Of a stretch of 64,000 bases of DNA, positions 1 through 12,875 are shown in pieces. Source of the stretch: Metaphire vulgaris. Taxonomy: Eukaryota; Annelida; Clitellata; Crassiclitellata; Megascolecidae. The stretch lies in assembly GCA_018105865.1 (NCBI GenBank), contig CM030845.1, positions 7,261,890 through 7,325,889 of the forward strand, given 5' to 3'. Both the position numbers and the translations under genes were made by a program. Every line of letters starts with the position of its first letter. The first letter of the stretch is position 1. Below the pieces are notes generated by a model. The model saw only the letters and a list, made by a program, of their open reading frames with translations, did not search any database and was not told the DNA's origin.

Positions 1-629
1 AAATGAATAAATAAATAAATAATAAAACGTATTATAATCATAACAATTATAATAATAACCTAGTGCACATGTATGGCACCGTTCCTATCTTATAGACATA
101 ATTAGAAATCGACTGTAGGCCTACTCAAACTCCATTAGCATAGGAGCTGATCAATTTAAGGAGATCAGTCAGTGGGAGACAGCAAGACAGACTATGTAGG
201 AGAAGCCATTCGAAGGAGATACATTCGAAAACTAGTTTTGAGAATAAATTTAGCTCGCTTCTCAGACGACTGACGCCATGACAAGTAAGACCAGATAGCC
301 TACCTGTAACCTATGTATCACCAGGCATTAGAACGGTAACCACAGACCACACATGCGATATTCGAATTAAGAAAAACTGGCCAGAAGCACGCTAAAACTT
401 CGCCTGATGCTTAAAGCGAAAGATTAAAGAAATAAAATTACTGTATGTCTCTTAATTTACGGACTGTTCTGAATTCGATAGCGGCACGATAGATGTATTC
501 CTACGCCAGTATAACTATGGTTCGCCAGTTAAATAACATAGGCCTACTGAATGCATAGAACAAAAGTAGGCCTATTCAATTAAATTTTATGAAGGACCAC
601 ATTTTTATAACTGGTGTCCGAGAGCCAGA

Positions 630-809
630 CAGTGTTTATTCTAGGCCTGTTTTTTTTGGGGGGGGGATCCCCCAAGTTTTAAAATCCCCCCAAAAAATTA
701 TATGTTGGCTTGGAGGATGGAAATTTCTCCCAAAAGCGTGGAGAGACAAATCTTGTTCCCCCAAACATTTCAAACTCCCCCAATGTCAAGGTGGCTAAAA
801 TAAACACTG
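630..809. mobile_element. hAT-like MITE, family CAGTGTTTATTCTAGGCC
   Basis: 180 bp starting CAGTGTTTATTCTAGGCC and ending TAAAATAAACACTG, flanked by a perfect 8-bp duplication GAGCCAGA (622-629 and 810-817). The interior is runs of C and G. Related copies lie at 55219-55391 and 55889-56072. Non-coding. Confidence 0.85.
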
Positions 810-981
810 GAGCCAGATGTGTTTTTGAAATCAGTGTTGCCATTTATCACAAGTACAGTAGGCCTAATAGATATCAGGTAAGTTGAAAAGAAAACAATGA
901 AAACTCTAATTTGTAAGTAGGTATATTAGAACGAAATTATTAATCGTTTTGGTATCTTCGCGGGCCATTTCGCATCCTTCG

Positions 982-1243
982 CAGGGACGTCATTTGGGGG
1001 GACAGGGGGGCATTTGCCCCCTGATTTTGAGGGAAAAATTTGTTCTTTCTTGTGTTATTTAGTATTTAGTTTTTTACATGTCGATCTAAAGGAGCGCCTG
1101 ATATGATGTATATGATATGTGGAGTAGTCTGAAAAGTAACTAACCGTTATAAACGGCTGACGAGAGCAAAAAAGGTCTTGTAACTTGTCAGGTCAAAAGT
1201 GTTTTGCCCCCCCCCCCTGAAAAACAGTGAAATGACGTCTCTG
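982..1243. mobile_element. hAT-like MITE, family CAGGGACGTCATTT
   Basis: 262 bp with inverted ends CAGGGACGTCATTTGGGG / AGTGAAATGACGTCTCTG and a perfect 8-bp target duplication ATCCTTCG (974-981 and 1244-1251). Only copy of this family seen in the window. Confidence 0.85.
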
Positions 1244-1598
1244 ATCCTTCGGCGGGGCGGATCTGGCCCGCGGGCAGCCATTTGAATGCACTGGCATAGA
1301 AGTCTACTTACCCTAGCAACCAACCAGATGAAATTTTACAGATCCGTGTGATATGAAGTTTTCCCAGGCCCCAGGAACATGAAGGGGCCCTGCAGCCGTT
1401 ATGCAGAATAACGCATCTTCGAAGCGTGCTCTCAGGCCCAGGTTCCGTTATGGGCACTTAGTCAAAAAGCCTGGACTTTGATGATTTCAGATCAAGTTCC
1501 TCATATATGTCATCTCTGAGCTACTCCAGACTCTTCAGTTAAATGATATCAAAGAATCGAAGACAAGACAGATGATGCAGTTGGCCTGCTAACGTTCA

Positions 1599-1967
1599 CA
1601 GTGGCGTAGCCACGGGTTGTTCAAACAATCCCATTTCAAAAATATGACCAACACAATTTACAGTATGTAAATCCCTTGAATTTTGGTTGAATGAGGGTAG
1701 TGGGGGGTCGGCATAGGCGGATTTAGAGTTTAATATTTGGGTAGGCTAGCATGGGGTCTGGGGTGCCATCCGGCACGCGACAGACCTGGTGTTGATGGAA
1801 AAACATTTTTTTTGTTTTGGTGGGATTAGTTGGGTAGGCTTAAGCATACCCTAGCCTTTAATAAAATCCGCATATGGGGGTCGGCCGTGGCTTCAGTGTT
1901 CAGTTGCACAGTGCCTCCAGTTAACAACCCCACTTTGCATAAGCTGGCTACGCCAGTACTGCCACTG
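1599..1967. mobile_element. hAT-like MITE (CAGTGGCGTAGCC family) with a second MITE inside
   Basis: Ends CAGTGGCGTAGCCACGG and GGCTACGCCAGTACTGCCACTG, flanked by perfect AACGTTCA duplications (1591-1598, 1968-1975). Inside, 1713-1875 is a separate element with ends ATAGGCGGATTT / AAATCCGCATAT, flanked by its own GGGTCGGC repeats (1705-1712 and 1878-1885), so one element landed in the other. Confidence 0.8.
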
Positions 1968-2756
1968 AACGTTCATCGGCCAAAGTTTTCCAGTATGATG
2001 CATTTCAGTTTAAATCCACTTAGGTTAAATTCTCAACTAGATTATCAACCGAGACATCAAAGTATAAATGTGACTGTTCTGTTTCGTGATAAATGATTTG
2101 CAATTCACAGACTGATAAGAGGATAAATGAATAATTCAACAGACTCAAAACATCTACACTTATCGACGGAGTTTGTTTGGAAAGGACAGTCACAATGGTA
2201 GAACACAGCAAAGCAATCATACAATCATAATAAATAATTTAACATTTCATATAAGTACTTTAGAAAAAATTTCTAATGAAAATTTACCAACATATATTTC
2301 CCTTTTACGTTTTGCTTAATGATTGACGTACAAGTATTGTTTTGTTAAATGATTAACTTCCTGCACAATCGTGCCCCCTTGAAATAAAATGCAAACGCCA
2401 CCCTCGCTAATGTCTTTCTAGGAGCTTCATATAGTCAAACAGAGTTTGAACTAATTATTACTCTTCCATAGCAAAGTTTTTGGTTATTCATAATAACTTT
2501 GATTCTCAAAACATAATTAGTTACAACAAGACTAGTTTTTATGGTTGATAGCGATTTGGAGACTATCAACTTAAAAATATCACAATAATTGAAAAAGCAC
2601 ATGAAATGGTCTTGCAAGTAAACAGTATTACACCAAGTCCAAATGCACTGAATAGCACAGATGCTGGTCAGTCTAGTTGAAATCAGATGGCATGGCACAG
2701 AACTCTGCACACCACCTAAGTCCCGATTTTTGCAACGGAAAGTCTTTGATCGCAGG

Positions 2757-2825
2757 TTAACTTGTGTAATGGTCAAAAGATCCGAGGTATTCCAAGGCAG
2801 CGCGATAACAGAATGTGTACTGGTC
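2757..2825 (-). CDS. Lar: Lar coding exon 34: C-terminus and stop
   Basis: Encodes about residues 1981-2002, reading [20 protein letters not shown] then TS and TAA at 2759-2757. [15 protein letters not shown] is the nearly invariant LAR C-terminus, so the stop is the genuine end. Acceptor TGTTATTTTAG. I found no clear AATAAA or ATTAAA on the minus strand in the next 500 nt, so the 3' UTR end is not placed. Confidence 0.95.
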   Translation of the reverse strand, partial: DQYTFCYRAALEYLGSFDHYTS

Positions 2826-5800
2826 CTAAAATAACACAATAACAAATTAACACGCATCAGTATAAAAACTGACTACAGTAGAACCTCGTTATATCAAACT
2901 TGCTTATATCGAAATCACATTTATATCGAAGTTTGAGCGCCGGTCCTGCCAAAACAGTGTTAATAATACAGGAATCGGATACATCGAACCTCGGCTATAT
3001 CGAAGTATTTATCACGGTCCCTTGAACTTCGATATAACGAGGTTCTACTGTAATCAACAATTGCAAACATCAATTTAGTCTTCAGTCAATCATTAATACT
3101 TAGCATCGTTATGTACTGTGGCGCCATCACAATGAGACTTATTGTCATAATTGTCACTGACCAAGCTAAGCAAAACTTTATAATCATTTCTTCTCATATC
3201 GTAATTATTAGTTTAATGAGTTAACAGTTGGTCTATAGATGCCACATAAAAGCTTGCTTTCCAAACTGTTCTCTAGAGTTTCTATTACATATGCTACCAT
3301 TCCTTCACATAGCCATTTTAATATGCCTGCCAACAAATTCAATTGAACACAACAATCCCATTCATTGCACACTGATGAAAGACTACATAGAAGATGACTG
3401 GATACTCACTTCATTTTGGACCATACCAATACGCTGAGTTCGAAGCAGCTTCACTGTTTGAAAGAGGTCGACTAATCCCTCGTACCTCATCCGCTCCAAG
3501 ATTATACTCAGGGCAATAAACACCCCCGTTCGACCAACACCAACACTGAAAACAATTCAAAGCAGTTGTGGGCAAAGATTTTAGGTAGAACCTATTTCTT
3601 CTCAACTTTATTTGAAAATTTGTCCTAAGAATGTCCTTATTTAAGAAAATGCAATTCTTTGTACAAAGTAATCATAGAAATGAATTCTGTATTAAGTAAG
3701 ACGGCACTTGTGCTGTTCTTTATATCTGAAGACAATGGACCACTTAAACGGCCATTAAACTACAATGGCAATTAACAAATATGCTATTGTATACTGGACT
3801 ATTTATATAGCGCCGTAAACATAGCATAACCAAAAACAAGGGTGCTATCAGAATAGCAAGTAAAGCTGTGCTATGTTTGTACTCATGTTCCTCTGCACTC
3901 TTTGCAGCATAGCTGCTTCTGCACCTATCTGCTTGCCAGATATCCATCTGGCTAGCTGTATGCTTGTCTGTCTGTAGCAATTTCCAGTGGTTTTCACACA
4001 GGCCAACTTAGCCTCCTAAACCACTTAAAATCAATTTATCATATAATTGTTATAATTCCATTAATAGATATATCTTTTTATTTGCAATGCAGTGCTACAT
4101 CCGAGTCCAATGTATCACATTCTCTGCTTCCATCAAATTCTTGCTTATACTTATACATAACTATCGGGCTTTCACTAATATAAAATAGGATAAACTCAAA
4201 CCTGAGGTAAAGATAACAGAATCTCTATAATGATTGGAAATTCAATTTTCACCTGCAATGCACAACTATTGGTCCGTCTTGACCAAACTGCTCTTTAGTC
4301 TTTTGAACATGACCTATAAATTCAATGAATCCTTCTCCTGATCCAGGCACTCCTTGATCCGGCCAATCAGTGAAATGGAACTGTCTCACAATACGAGACT
4401 GACCATCCTAACATTGCAAAGATATCCATGTAAAACGTGATGCAGAAATGTGCAACTGGCCCAATGCATGCACACTGTCCAAAAAGTTACAACTTTCAAA
4501 ATCACATGAAAGCAATGAATATTAACAACACTAAGTTTCAATACAAGCTACAAAATCCACACAGTTTGCATACAGTCATTTCATATATACTCATGAACCA
4601 CCCAATGCTTAATAATATCTGATACACTGCATATTAAAATAGCACATATACAATGGCTTAAGATTGACAATATGGTGTCATCTATATTGACGTACACATC
4701 AGTATAAAGGTTTTAGGAGAACTAGAGAAAAACTGACTTGAATGGCACAAGAAAATGCATTTCTTTATACAAAGCAACTGCAGAAAAGAATTATGTATTA
4801 AGTGAGACAGTATGCATTTTATAGAGAGATAAAATGCTTCATTTACAAAGAGAAAATGAAAACAGATAAGTAAGTAAATGCCCCCAAATTACACATTTAG
4901 TCAACTTACCCTGGCATCTGTAACTTTGAATTCTCGAAGAATATACAATGGCATGTTGTACTGCGCTACAGGATCGACGACAAAATATTGGTATCTTGCC
5001 GACCGTTCTTCAGGCCAATACTGGTGACATTTTTCCTGAGCGTCAAAAAATATACATCATCACAACTAAAGCAAATCACGTGAACACTCCTGAATAAATA
5101 AATGAGTTTCAACTTCTTTACTGAATGAACAGATTTTGTAAAAAATGCTCAACTCATTCATACAACAGTACTAATAAAATCTCTAACTGCAAATCAGTTA
5201 TCTGATCTCATGCTGGTTCTGTCATAATCTAGAAAGATGATTGATGCTGAATTTTGATTTGACGAGTCTGTTCTTACTCTGTTAAGTTCTTTCAACCTTG
5301 TCATCATGACAATGATTGTACAGTTGTGTTCCCAGAGCATTCTCCAAAAGTCATCTGTTGTCTCCACCAGTGGACCCTGTGTTGCTATAAATGCATGTCG
5401 AAATCGATAACCCTATACAATTATTCACAAAATACAAAATTCAATTTAAACCCAAAAGATATAGTTTTATGAGTGTCCAGAACTGTATTCATAGGCTGCT
5501 AGAATATAGAAAGCTTAAACCTTACAGCTATCAATTCATGTTAACTATCAGCTTTTTACCTAAAATAAATAGGATTGGCTCAAACTTAAGGAGGAGATAA
5601 AAACAATCCATACGGTTTGGGATTCAGATTCCTAGTAGAAAAAAAAAGGTAAAAGGTAAAGGTTATTCCATAAGCCAGCGTGGACCCGTCGGAGAACTGA
5701 AGGGTTATAACCTTCAGTTATACATGGCAATGGCTGAATGAGGGTGGATTGCCAGCCTATCCCTCGCCGCCTTTCCTTCCACTGAGTTAACACCCGATTC

Positions 5801-8800
5801 ACAGTTGAGTCGACTGGGGGCGCTTGGGACAGAAACGATCGAAAAGTTCCTCCCGTGGCCGGGAGTTGAACCACGGACCTCAAGATTGGCAGACCAGTGT
5901 GCTAACCACTGTTCCACCATGTACCTCACCCTAGTAGACACTATACTTAAATTTCCAAAAATATATGGAACAGATTCAGATTCAGTAATATGAAAGATTC
6001 ACTGAAATAATAATTATTCCTGAAAACCAAACAGATTTCATAACTGCTCAGTCATCCATCAAACGAATCTCTGCAAAATGTCAAAAGTAATATACCGCAC
6101 ATACATAACGTAATGTAATCATATGCTTCACTTGCATCTATAAAGCTGGCATTTATGTAGTCTGAACCTTCAACTCCTCTGATTGGTTGCAAGCAAACTC
6201 TTGTTGATTCAACTGCAATGTCAAAATAATATAATTTATTTAATTATTTATTTATTTTTGAAGATTCATTTAAATGTACAACTAGAACAGAAATCCAACT
6301 TCACAGTATTTACACTTCTACTCATCTGTCTGTGTCTAGTCAATGAATGGCAGAGTTGGTGGCCACCGCCAAGACTCAATCCCAGGACAGCCTACCCCCC
6401 TACCCCCCCCCCCATCCAAGCATTAGGCTGGAGCTCATCTCTGATCAATTTCATTGTGCTAATGGGATCTCAATCAATCAACCAATCAATCAATCAAAAA
6501 CTTCTTCAGTGCCATCATAACAATGCATCTAGCATCGGATGGTGGTCACTTAAGAGTGAGAATCATAGCCATGCCCTTGGTAGCTTGGGGCAGAAGCTCC
6601 ATAGGATGGGAACTGGTCTGCAACAGGCAGCTATAGACTTACATAGGGCCATCATATACTTTATAAGCATCTGATAGAAATAGTGCTATTTTATCTAAAA
6701 ATTAACTTAAACTTATAGATTTACTACAGATGATAAAATTCTCATTTAGCAAATCAAACCTAAAATAATGAGTTTCCTCAGTTAAGTCAATGTGTCAATA
6801 AATATGAATATTGACTAATTTATTGAACAGAAGTAATTTTTTGTTATATAATTTTCAAGTAAAAGTAATATACAGAAAGCAAAACTGACAGGGAAGAAAG
6901 TTGACTAGTCGATTTTTGTATTTGTTTGCCGGCAAGTTGGCGCTTGTGAAAGATGACAGATTCATGCGCACGTTGTTTAGTTTCTAAAATAAGCAATACA
7001 GAATTTCTGAAGCTAACATATTGCATTTGCTTGGTCAATAAGAATAATGGCTTCAACAAAGTCTATGAGACATTTAAATGAGACAAAATATACCGGGTAA
7101 GCTATAAATTCTCAACATATATAAAAGGCAAATTCACTTCCAAGCTAATAAAATACAATAAAACCCCGTTAACATGAACTTGGATAATAAAGACACTTTT
7201 TCAACACAGACAGTAAGAAGAGGCTTTTCATTAAAATGAATGCTTTTCTCAGGTTCCTAGAAGTCCATACTAACAAGATTTTATCATTTCGTGAATCATT
7301 TTGATTTTCATATGATAAATGCACTGATCCTATTGCATGATTTGACAATACACATGGCACGGACAAATCATTTTGGACTCATAACAATATACATATGTAG
7401 TGACCTTGAACTCAAGCTCTATCCCCGAGATTGCTTCTCCTGGATCTATGTGGGTAAGATGTTGAACATGACCTAATAGGTTGTTGGCCGGTACTTCGGT
7501 GATGCCCGATTCTACTGCCTCGAGCAGTGCGTCGTATATGAACACGTACTGGTCTTCGGTCTGGACCATATAATTGCGCTGCGCACGAAGGCATGTCACG
7601 TGACCATAGACATCTAATGTCTTTTCGTGTTGGATTCTTTCCAGCATGGCATCTACTACGATGAATGCACCAGTTCGACCGACTCCAGCACTGCCGCAAA
7701 ACAGTGCATAAATTTAACCATCACATTTGACAAATAACAAGGAAAGGAAGCCAGATTTGTCAGCTGGGACAAATTTGGAAAGGCTTTGTATTAAAAAATT
7801 TTATCATTATGAGAAGCAGTTTCTTCAGCAAAAAACAAAGAAACATCAACACTATTTTTTAAAAATTCACCTAAAACAAGTTATTAACCATCAAACACAA
7901 TTACCCTATAGTAACTAAGTTGATTTTCAGACGTTTGTGTTTTAGGTCTCTTGAATGCAAAAATTGTGGTTATTTGGCTATAAAATGTATATAAATGGCA
8001 ATAAAATTTGCTTCCTTACTATAACACTCATATTTCATGCAATCAATGTCAGATATGTACTAATAAATGTATAAATGCTGGTATACCGTCAAAAGTTTTA
8101 CATTGAAGTTCCTGGTTCAAAGTGGGTTTGTGGTTCTGATACAGCACTTAGGTTTACAAAAGTGTTCCTATTGAATGTTCTACTATCCTAGAATTAGGAT
8201 TAAGTTTACTTTAAGACTAGCAATGAGGAAAAATTCAGAGGTAGTTTCCAACCCTGAGTAAATTTGATAAAATGATCACAGCTTAGTAACCCCTGTAGCA
8301 AAAAACTTGCAAAATACATCAAAATGTGAACAAATGGCCCTCCTACATATATTTAGAAGCGTTTGAAAATAGCTCATCAGATCTCAGAAAAATTTGGGAG
8401 AACTGACGGGGTTGAAACCACCACCCCCTTAGCCTTGCGACGAAGGTTAAGTTATATATAATATTTTTATTTTCGAATTACCTGCAGTGAACAATAATAG
8501 GTCCAAAGTCAGGAGGAGTTACTGCTTTTACTCTACGAATGAAATTCAGAAGAGGAGACGGGTGATCGGGAACACCATGGTCGGGCCAAGCAGTGAACTG
8601 CAGTTGCCGTACTTCCCTTTTCTCAGCGCCTTCAATCTGTGCAACAAATCTCCAGAACTTGGAACAATTTTGATCTGAGAGAAATTTGGGGTAGTTTCTT
8701 ACCCTATAAAACAAAATGAAGAGAATGTACAAAAATCTTGCAAAATATTAAAAATTTGATCTGAAAATTTTAATAAATAAAACAAAATGGAGAGATACTA

Positions 8801-11800
8801 TATTGAAAAATTTGGAAAAATTCAACAAAAGGTATTTGATTAATTATTCTACCATAAAAATAAAGATAAAATAATTATTTACTGAGCTGATCTGAAAGGT
8901 TCTCAGCGTAAACGTTGCTAACTCCAAGACATCGGTTAAGGTCACTTGAATCACTCCATAGAGCTCGGTACCACGATTTGGCCAATATTGGTCACATTTC
9001 ACCTAATATCAGAGAACAATTTTGCCTCACGACAAAAGTCTTCCCGAGTTAAACGGATGGAACATTTCAATGGTGCTATATTAATATTAACATTAGACTC
9101 TCAAATGAAATAAAACAAATGTAGAAAATATAGTGATCAGTTAGAAATTATAAGTATAGTGTCATAAAATCTTCCTACAAGTGTTCAAGTCTTGTGAAGA
9201 TATATCTAAAATTTTAATTGGCATTATCAGATAATCCATTTATAGGGAAAATGATATAATTCGAGACCAGTGAGCAGTGGTGGCTCCAGGATTTGGCAAG
9301 TAGGGGGGCCGTTGGGGTGGCAACTACTAACCATGGGGCCAACTAATTTTCATAAACCTGGACTAGTCTAGTTGCTTAGAATGAGTGCACTAGAGTAGGG
9401 GAGACAACTGGGTGGACCAGGCGTTCATTAGTAGAATTGACTTATTAATTATGACCATGTCATCAAGATCTGAGACTGCCAGGAAACAAATCTGGAAACA
9501 CTCTTAATAAAAACAATTAAAGAAATAAATAGTTAAACAGACACGAGTTCGTTCTTCCAGTCTTGTCATCATGACAGTCTTGTCAAACCATGACAAAAAT
9601 CTGTTGGAAGAGGACCCTATAACACATTTAAATTTAATAGCAACCACAACGTTGCTCCCAAACCATGTCGCTTTGGCAAAAAAAACAGGCACCAAAAAGG
9701 TCTCTGATGGAAAAGAAAAAGGACCCTAGAGCAGATGGACAAACATATGATATTTAAATTTAATAGCAGCTACAATGCATAACTCTTGAGCCTCTGGCAA
9801 TTTTAAATGTCTGTTAAGACAATTTGCTTGGCTAAAGAGCAGTGCTTCTTTTGCTGGAAATGTGTTCCAGAACCTCCTTCTCCAGAATTCTGTAGTTTTT
9901 CAAAAATTTTAATTAATATTAAATTTTTATTGCTTTTAAAATTATAACAGATTTTACATCAATGCACAATAATTTGTTTTTTATAATTAATCAATCAATC
10001 AATTAATCAATCAATATAATCAATCAATATAATTAATCAAAATAATCAATCAATATATCAGTTTACTAGTATCAAAATCAACTACCGGTATAATCAATTA
10101 TAGTTTAAACTCTAACAAGCTATCATCATTCAATAAAATACATTAAACAAATCTAACATAAAAATGAGATCTGGCATCTTTTTTTTCATGAAAAAGCACT
10201 ACTAAAAGAGCAAATCTAGTTGCACCAGAGCCTCAGTTCTAAACAGAGGAGAGTCTGGTCAACAGAAGGTAAAACTTGGAATGGGATACATACAAAAGTA
10301 AAACTCTTATGGAATCCAGAAAACCCATAAATTAATCTGAATATTGGAAAATGACTACATTTGTCCAATGTTAAGTACACTGCATTTGCACAGATTTAAA
10401 AGACTGTTTGAAAAATGCTCAATCACAAAATTTCATCATGCATTTCGGAATTTTGAGCAAACATCTCACTACCTGATCTCACTACCTGATCTACTTCACA
10501 TAGTGAATGACTTAATGCGCGTTAAAACAACGACGTAATAACAATAAAAACAATAAAAATACTCTGCTGAATACTAGAGCTTGTAGCAATAAAACTGCTG
10601 CCATAAAACCACATCATTATTACCTGAGTAGCAATGTAGGCATTGTGCCTGCAGTAGCCATCCATGTAGTTTGCATTTATGTAGTCACTTCCGGGAACAT
10701 CATCAAGAGTCTGGAGGATGACTCGGGAATGGTCGTACGTGATGACGTTAGCGTAGCGATTCTTGCCCTTGTTCACTTCTCTGCTTGAAGCGTCCCAAGT
10801 AAACTGTTGACCAGGTTCGATTGATTCGAATTCTTGCGAAAAAGCCTCTCCGTCATTACTCTTCAGGCATTCAATGACGTCAGCCAAATTTTCGACCGAT
10901 ATCGGAGGATGACTGACCATACCTGGATCACAATTCAAATGAGCAAAAGACAATGTACCTATACAAAGATCCTTCAGCGACGCCAACATTTGAAATAAAT
11001 CGTGACCAATAGAAAACACTACCTGGAGTTTGAAAATTCAATCTACGAAGTTCAACTGGATCGTGGTTGGGCGATACAATATCTCCCGGTGTTAGAAGAA
11101 CTTTCATTGGCCTAACTGAGGGCTCATCCTTTTTGCAGGACCATCTCCTGAAAATAATCAATAACTTTATATAAAATTTCACTCAGAGACAAAAGCTATG
11201 CAATGCAAAATCATGCAAAATAATAAATTTTTAAAACATGCATAGAGACAGAAGCAAGTTGAAACCTAAATCAAATTTATAGAAGTATCGGTAATTAGAG
11301 CAATTATTTATCTAATTTACAGTCAGCTATCAATAATATATTTCTATTAGAATATATTGAAACGGTCAAAATAGACAAAAGTATGAAATAATCTTAATCT
11401 TAGTTAAACAGACCTATGAAGTGTAATACAGCTACAAATTCTGCATACCAACCTAACACTAATTAATCTGACTGTTATTATAGCAGTCCAAATGTTTAAA
11501 ACTTCCTTTAATTAATAAATATGAATAAACTTCATGCATCATTCGAAATTAGAAATGGGTACACAGAAACTCAAATGCAAAAGAAAATCCTTTTAGAAAA
11601 GTGTTTAAGACACATCATTTAAGTGTGTACAGTATACCTTATGAATAGAATCAATAGAACGATAAGCAGAATCAGTACAATGGATATGCAGACTGGAGCC
11701 ACAAAGTACAGTAGCTCAATTCCAGCGGGTCCAGATTCGTAAGCAATAACTTCTGGATTTGCGTTCATAAGAATCGACTCAGAGTACAAACTGGATGTAT

Positions 11801-12828
11801 ATTTCTATCAAACAAATAAATATATTTACAAATACTGTATGCTACAAAAAATGAAAACTACTGTATATTTCTATTAAATAAAACATATGAAAATGCAGTG
11901 GCGGTTCCAGGATTTCTTGGTGGGGGATGAAATGAATTCATAGAAAGTTGGTGGAAGGGGGGTGAAAATAGAAGGGAAAACATCTATAAACTTTGCCGGG
12001 AAAGGCTGAAACAAAGAATTTTTATCCCTAATTTGACTATACTTTTACCGAAAAATAGGTCGACAAGAAAAAAAGAAAGGTCATTCACAGTTAGTTTTAC
12101 TAGACTTTTACCAAAAAATAGATTTCACAAAAAAAAGTAAGCTCGGAAGTCCGGTGGGAGGAGGCATCCCCACTCATCTCCCCACGTGGAACCGCCACTG
12201 TGAAAATGATAAATTATGACGCCATCAACAGTGTAAAGCTGAGATCCTAATTAATTACTAGTAAAAATCTTAGCCTCAAAGTCAAAATTCTGTTAATAAT
12301 TAATTAAAATTAGCCACTTTATCATGAAACAATTACCGGTATATTTCAGAAAATATATTTTGAGAGTAAGGCCCACTAGCATTGCTGATGTCCTGGTCGT
12401 TATGAGAATGACGCTATAAAAGTTTCTTAAATAACAACAAAATCCAGTGAATGAGAACTAATGTAGAGTAGCAAGTATAAAAATCCCCAACATAATCTGT
12501 TAAATATGCAGAAATTACATATAGCAAATGTCACGTACACTATCAGAGGCATATCCACGCACAAAGATCCTATATGCTCGCCCCTGGGTAAGTGGTCTGT
12601 TGTATAATCTGCCATTTCCAACTTGTGACCTATCTCCGATATTGAACAGCTTTGGCAGTATGTCAAACTCTCCAGCTACCCACGCAGCAGAGTCTGCAGA
12701 ATGATCCGGTGTTCTCAAAAGCTGATTTTAAAATAGGAAAACATCAAATACTCAAATAATTAAATCAGTTCAGTCAACGCATTAACCATCACTTTGCAAA
12801 ATCCTGCTTCATAATCAGGACCCTAGGG

Positions 12829-12875
<47 letters not shown>

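Larger units (their letters stand above)
1..2756. other. 3' flank of Lar, no coding sequence recognised
   Basis: Holds the 3' UTR (extent unknown) and intergenic DNA. Bases 1-629 show no ORF of interest but three copies of the palindrome TAGGCCTA and more CpG than the gene body. The remainder is largely made of small transposons (630-809, 982-1243, 1599-1967). The sequence around 955-981 and 1252-1290, rich in GGGCC and GCGGG, may be an older element split by the 982-1243 insertion. Confidence 0.6.
2826..11637. other. Introns of the cytoplasmic region
   Basis: Introns longer than 300 nt here hold: 2826-3409 a Tc1/pogo MITE; 5413-6135 a SINE; 6213-6889 a C-rich patch (6395-6415) and CAAT repeats (6470-6498); 9003-9542 a truncated MITE; 9791-10623 AATCA-type repeats (about 9985-10070). 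In 3546-4252, 4408-4909, 6984-7404, 7691-8481 and 11148-11637 I see only AT-rich unique sequence. Confidence 0.6.

Noticed and set aside
5391..5396. Exon 30 acceptor at TTTATAG before CAACACAG
   Set aside because: This would drop [10 protein letters not shown], which is required and is encoded directly upstream with its own acceptor GTATAG.
5860..5929. tRNA gene
   Set aside because: A and B boxes are present but the sequence is the head of a SINE with body, tail and target duplications; no cloverleaf with intact acceptor stem is evident.
6124..6136. Exon 29 continuing as ASEAYDYI
   Set aside because: It would insert residues foreign to the D2 family and lose the join to [13 protein letters not shown]; a GC donor explains the sequence better.
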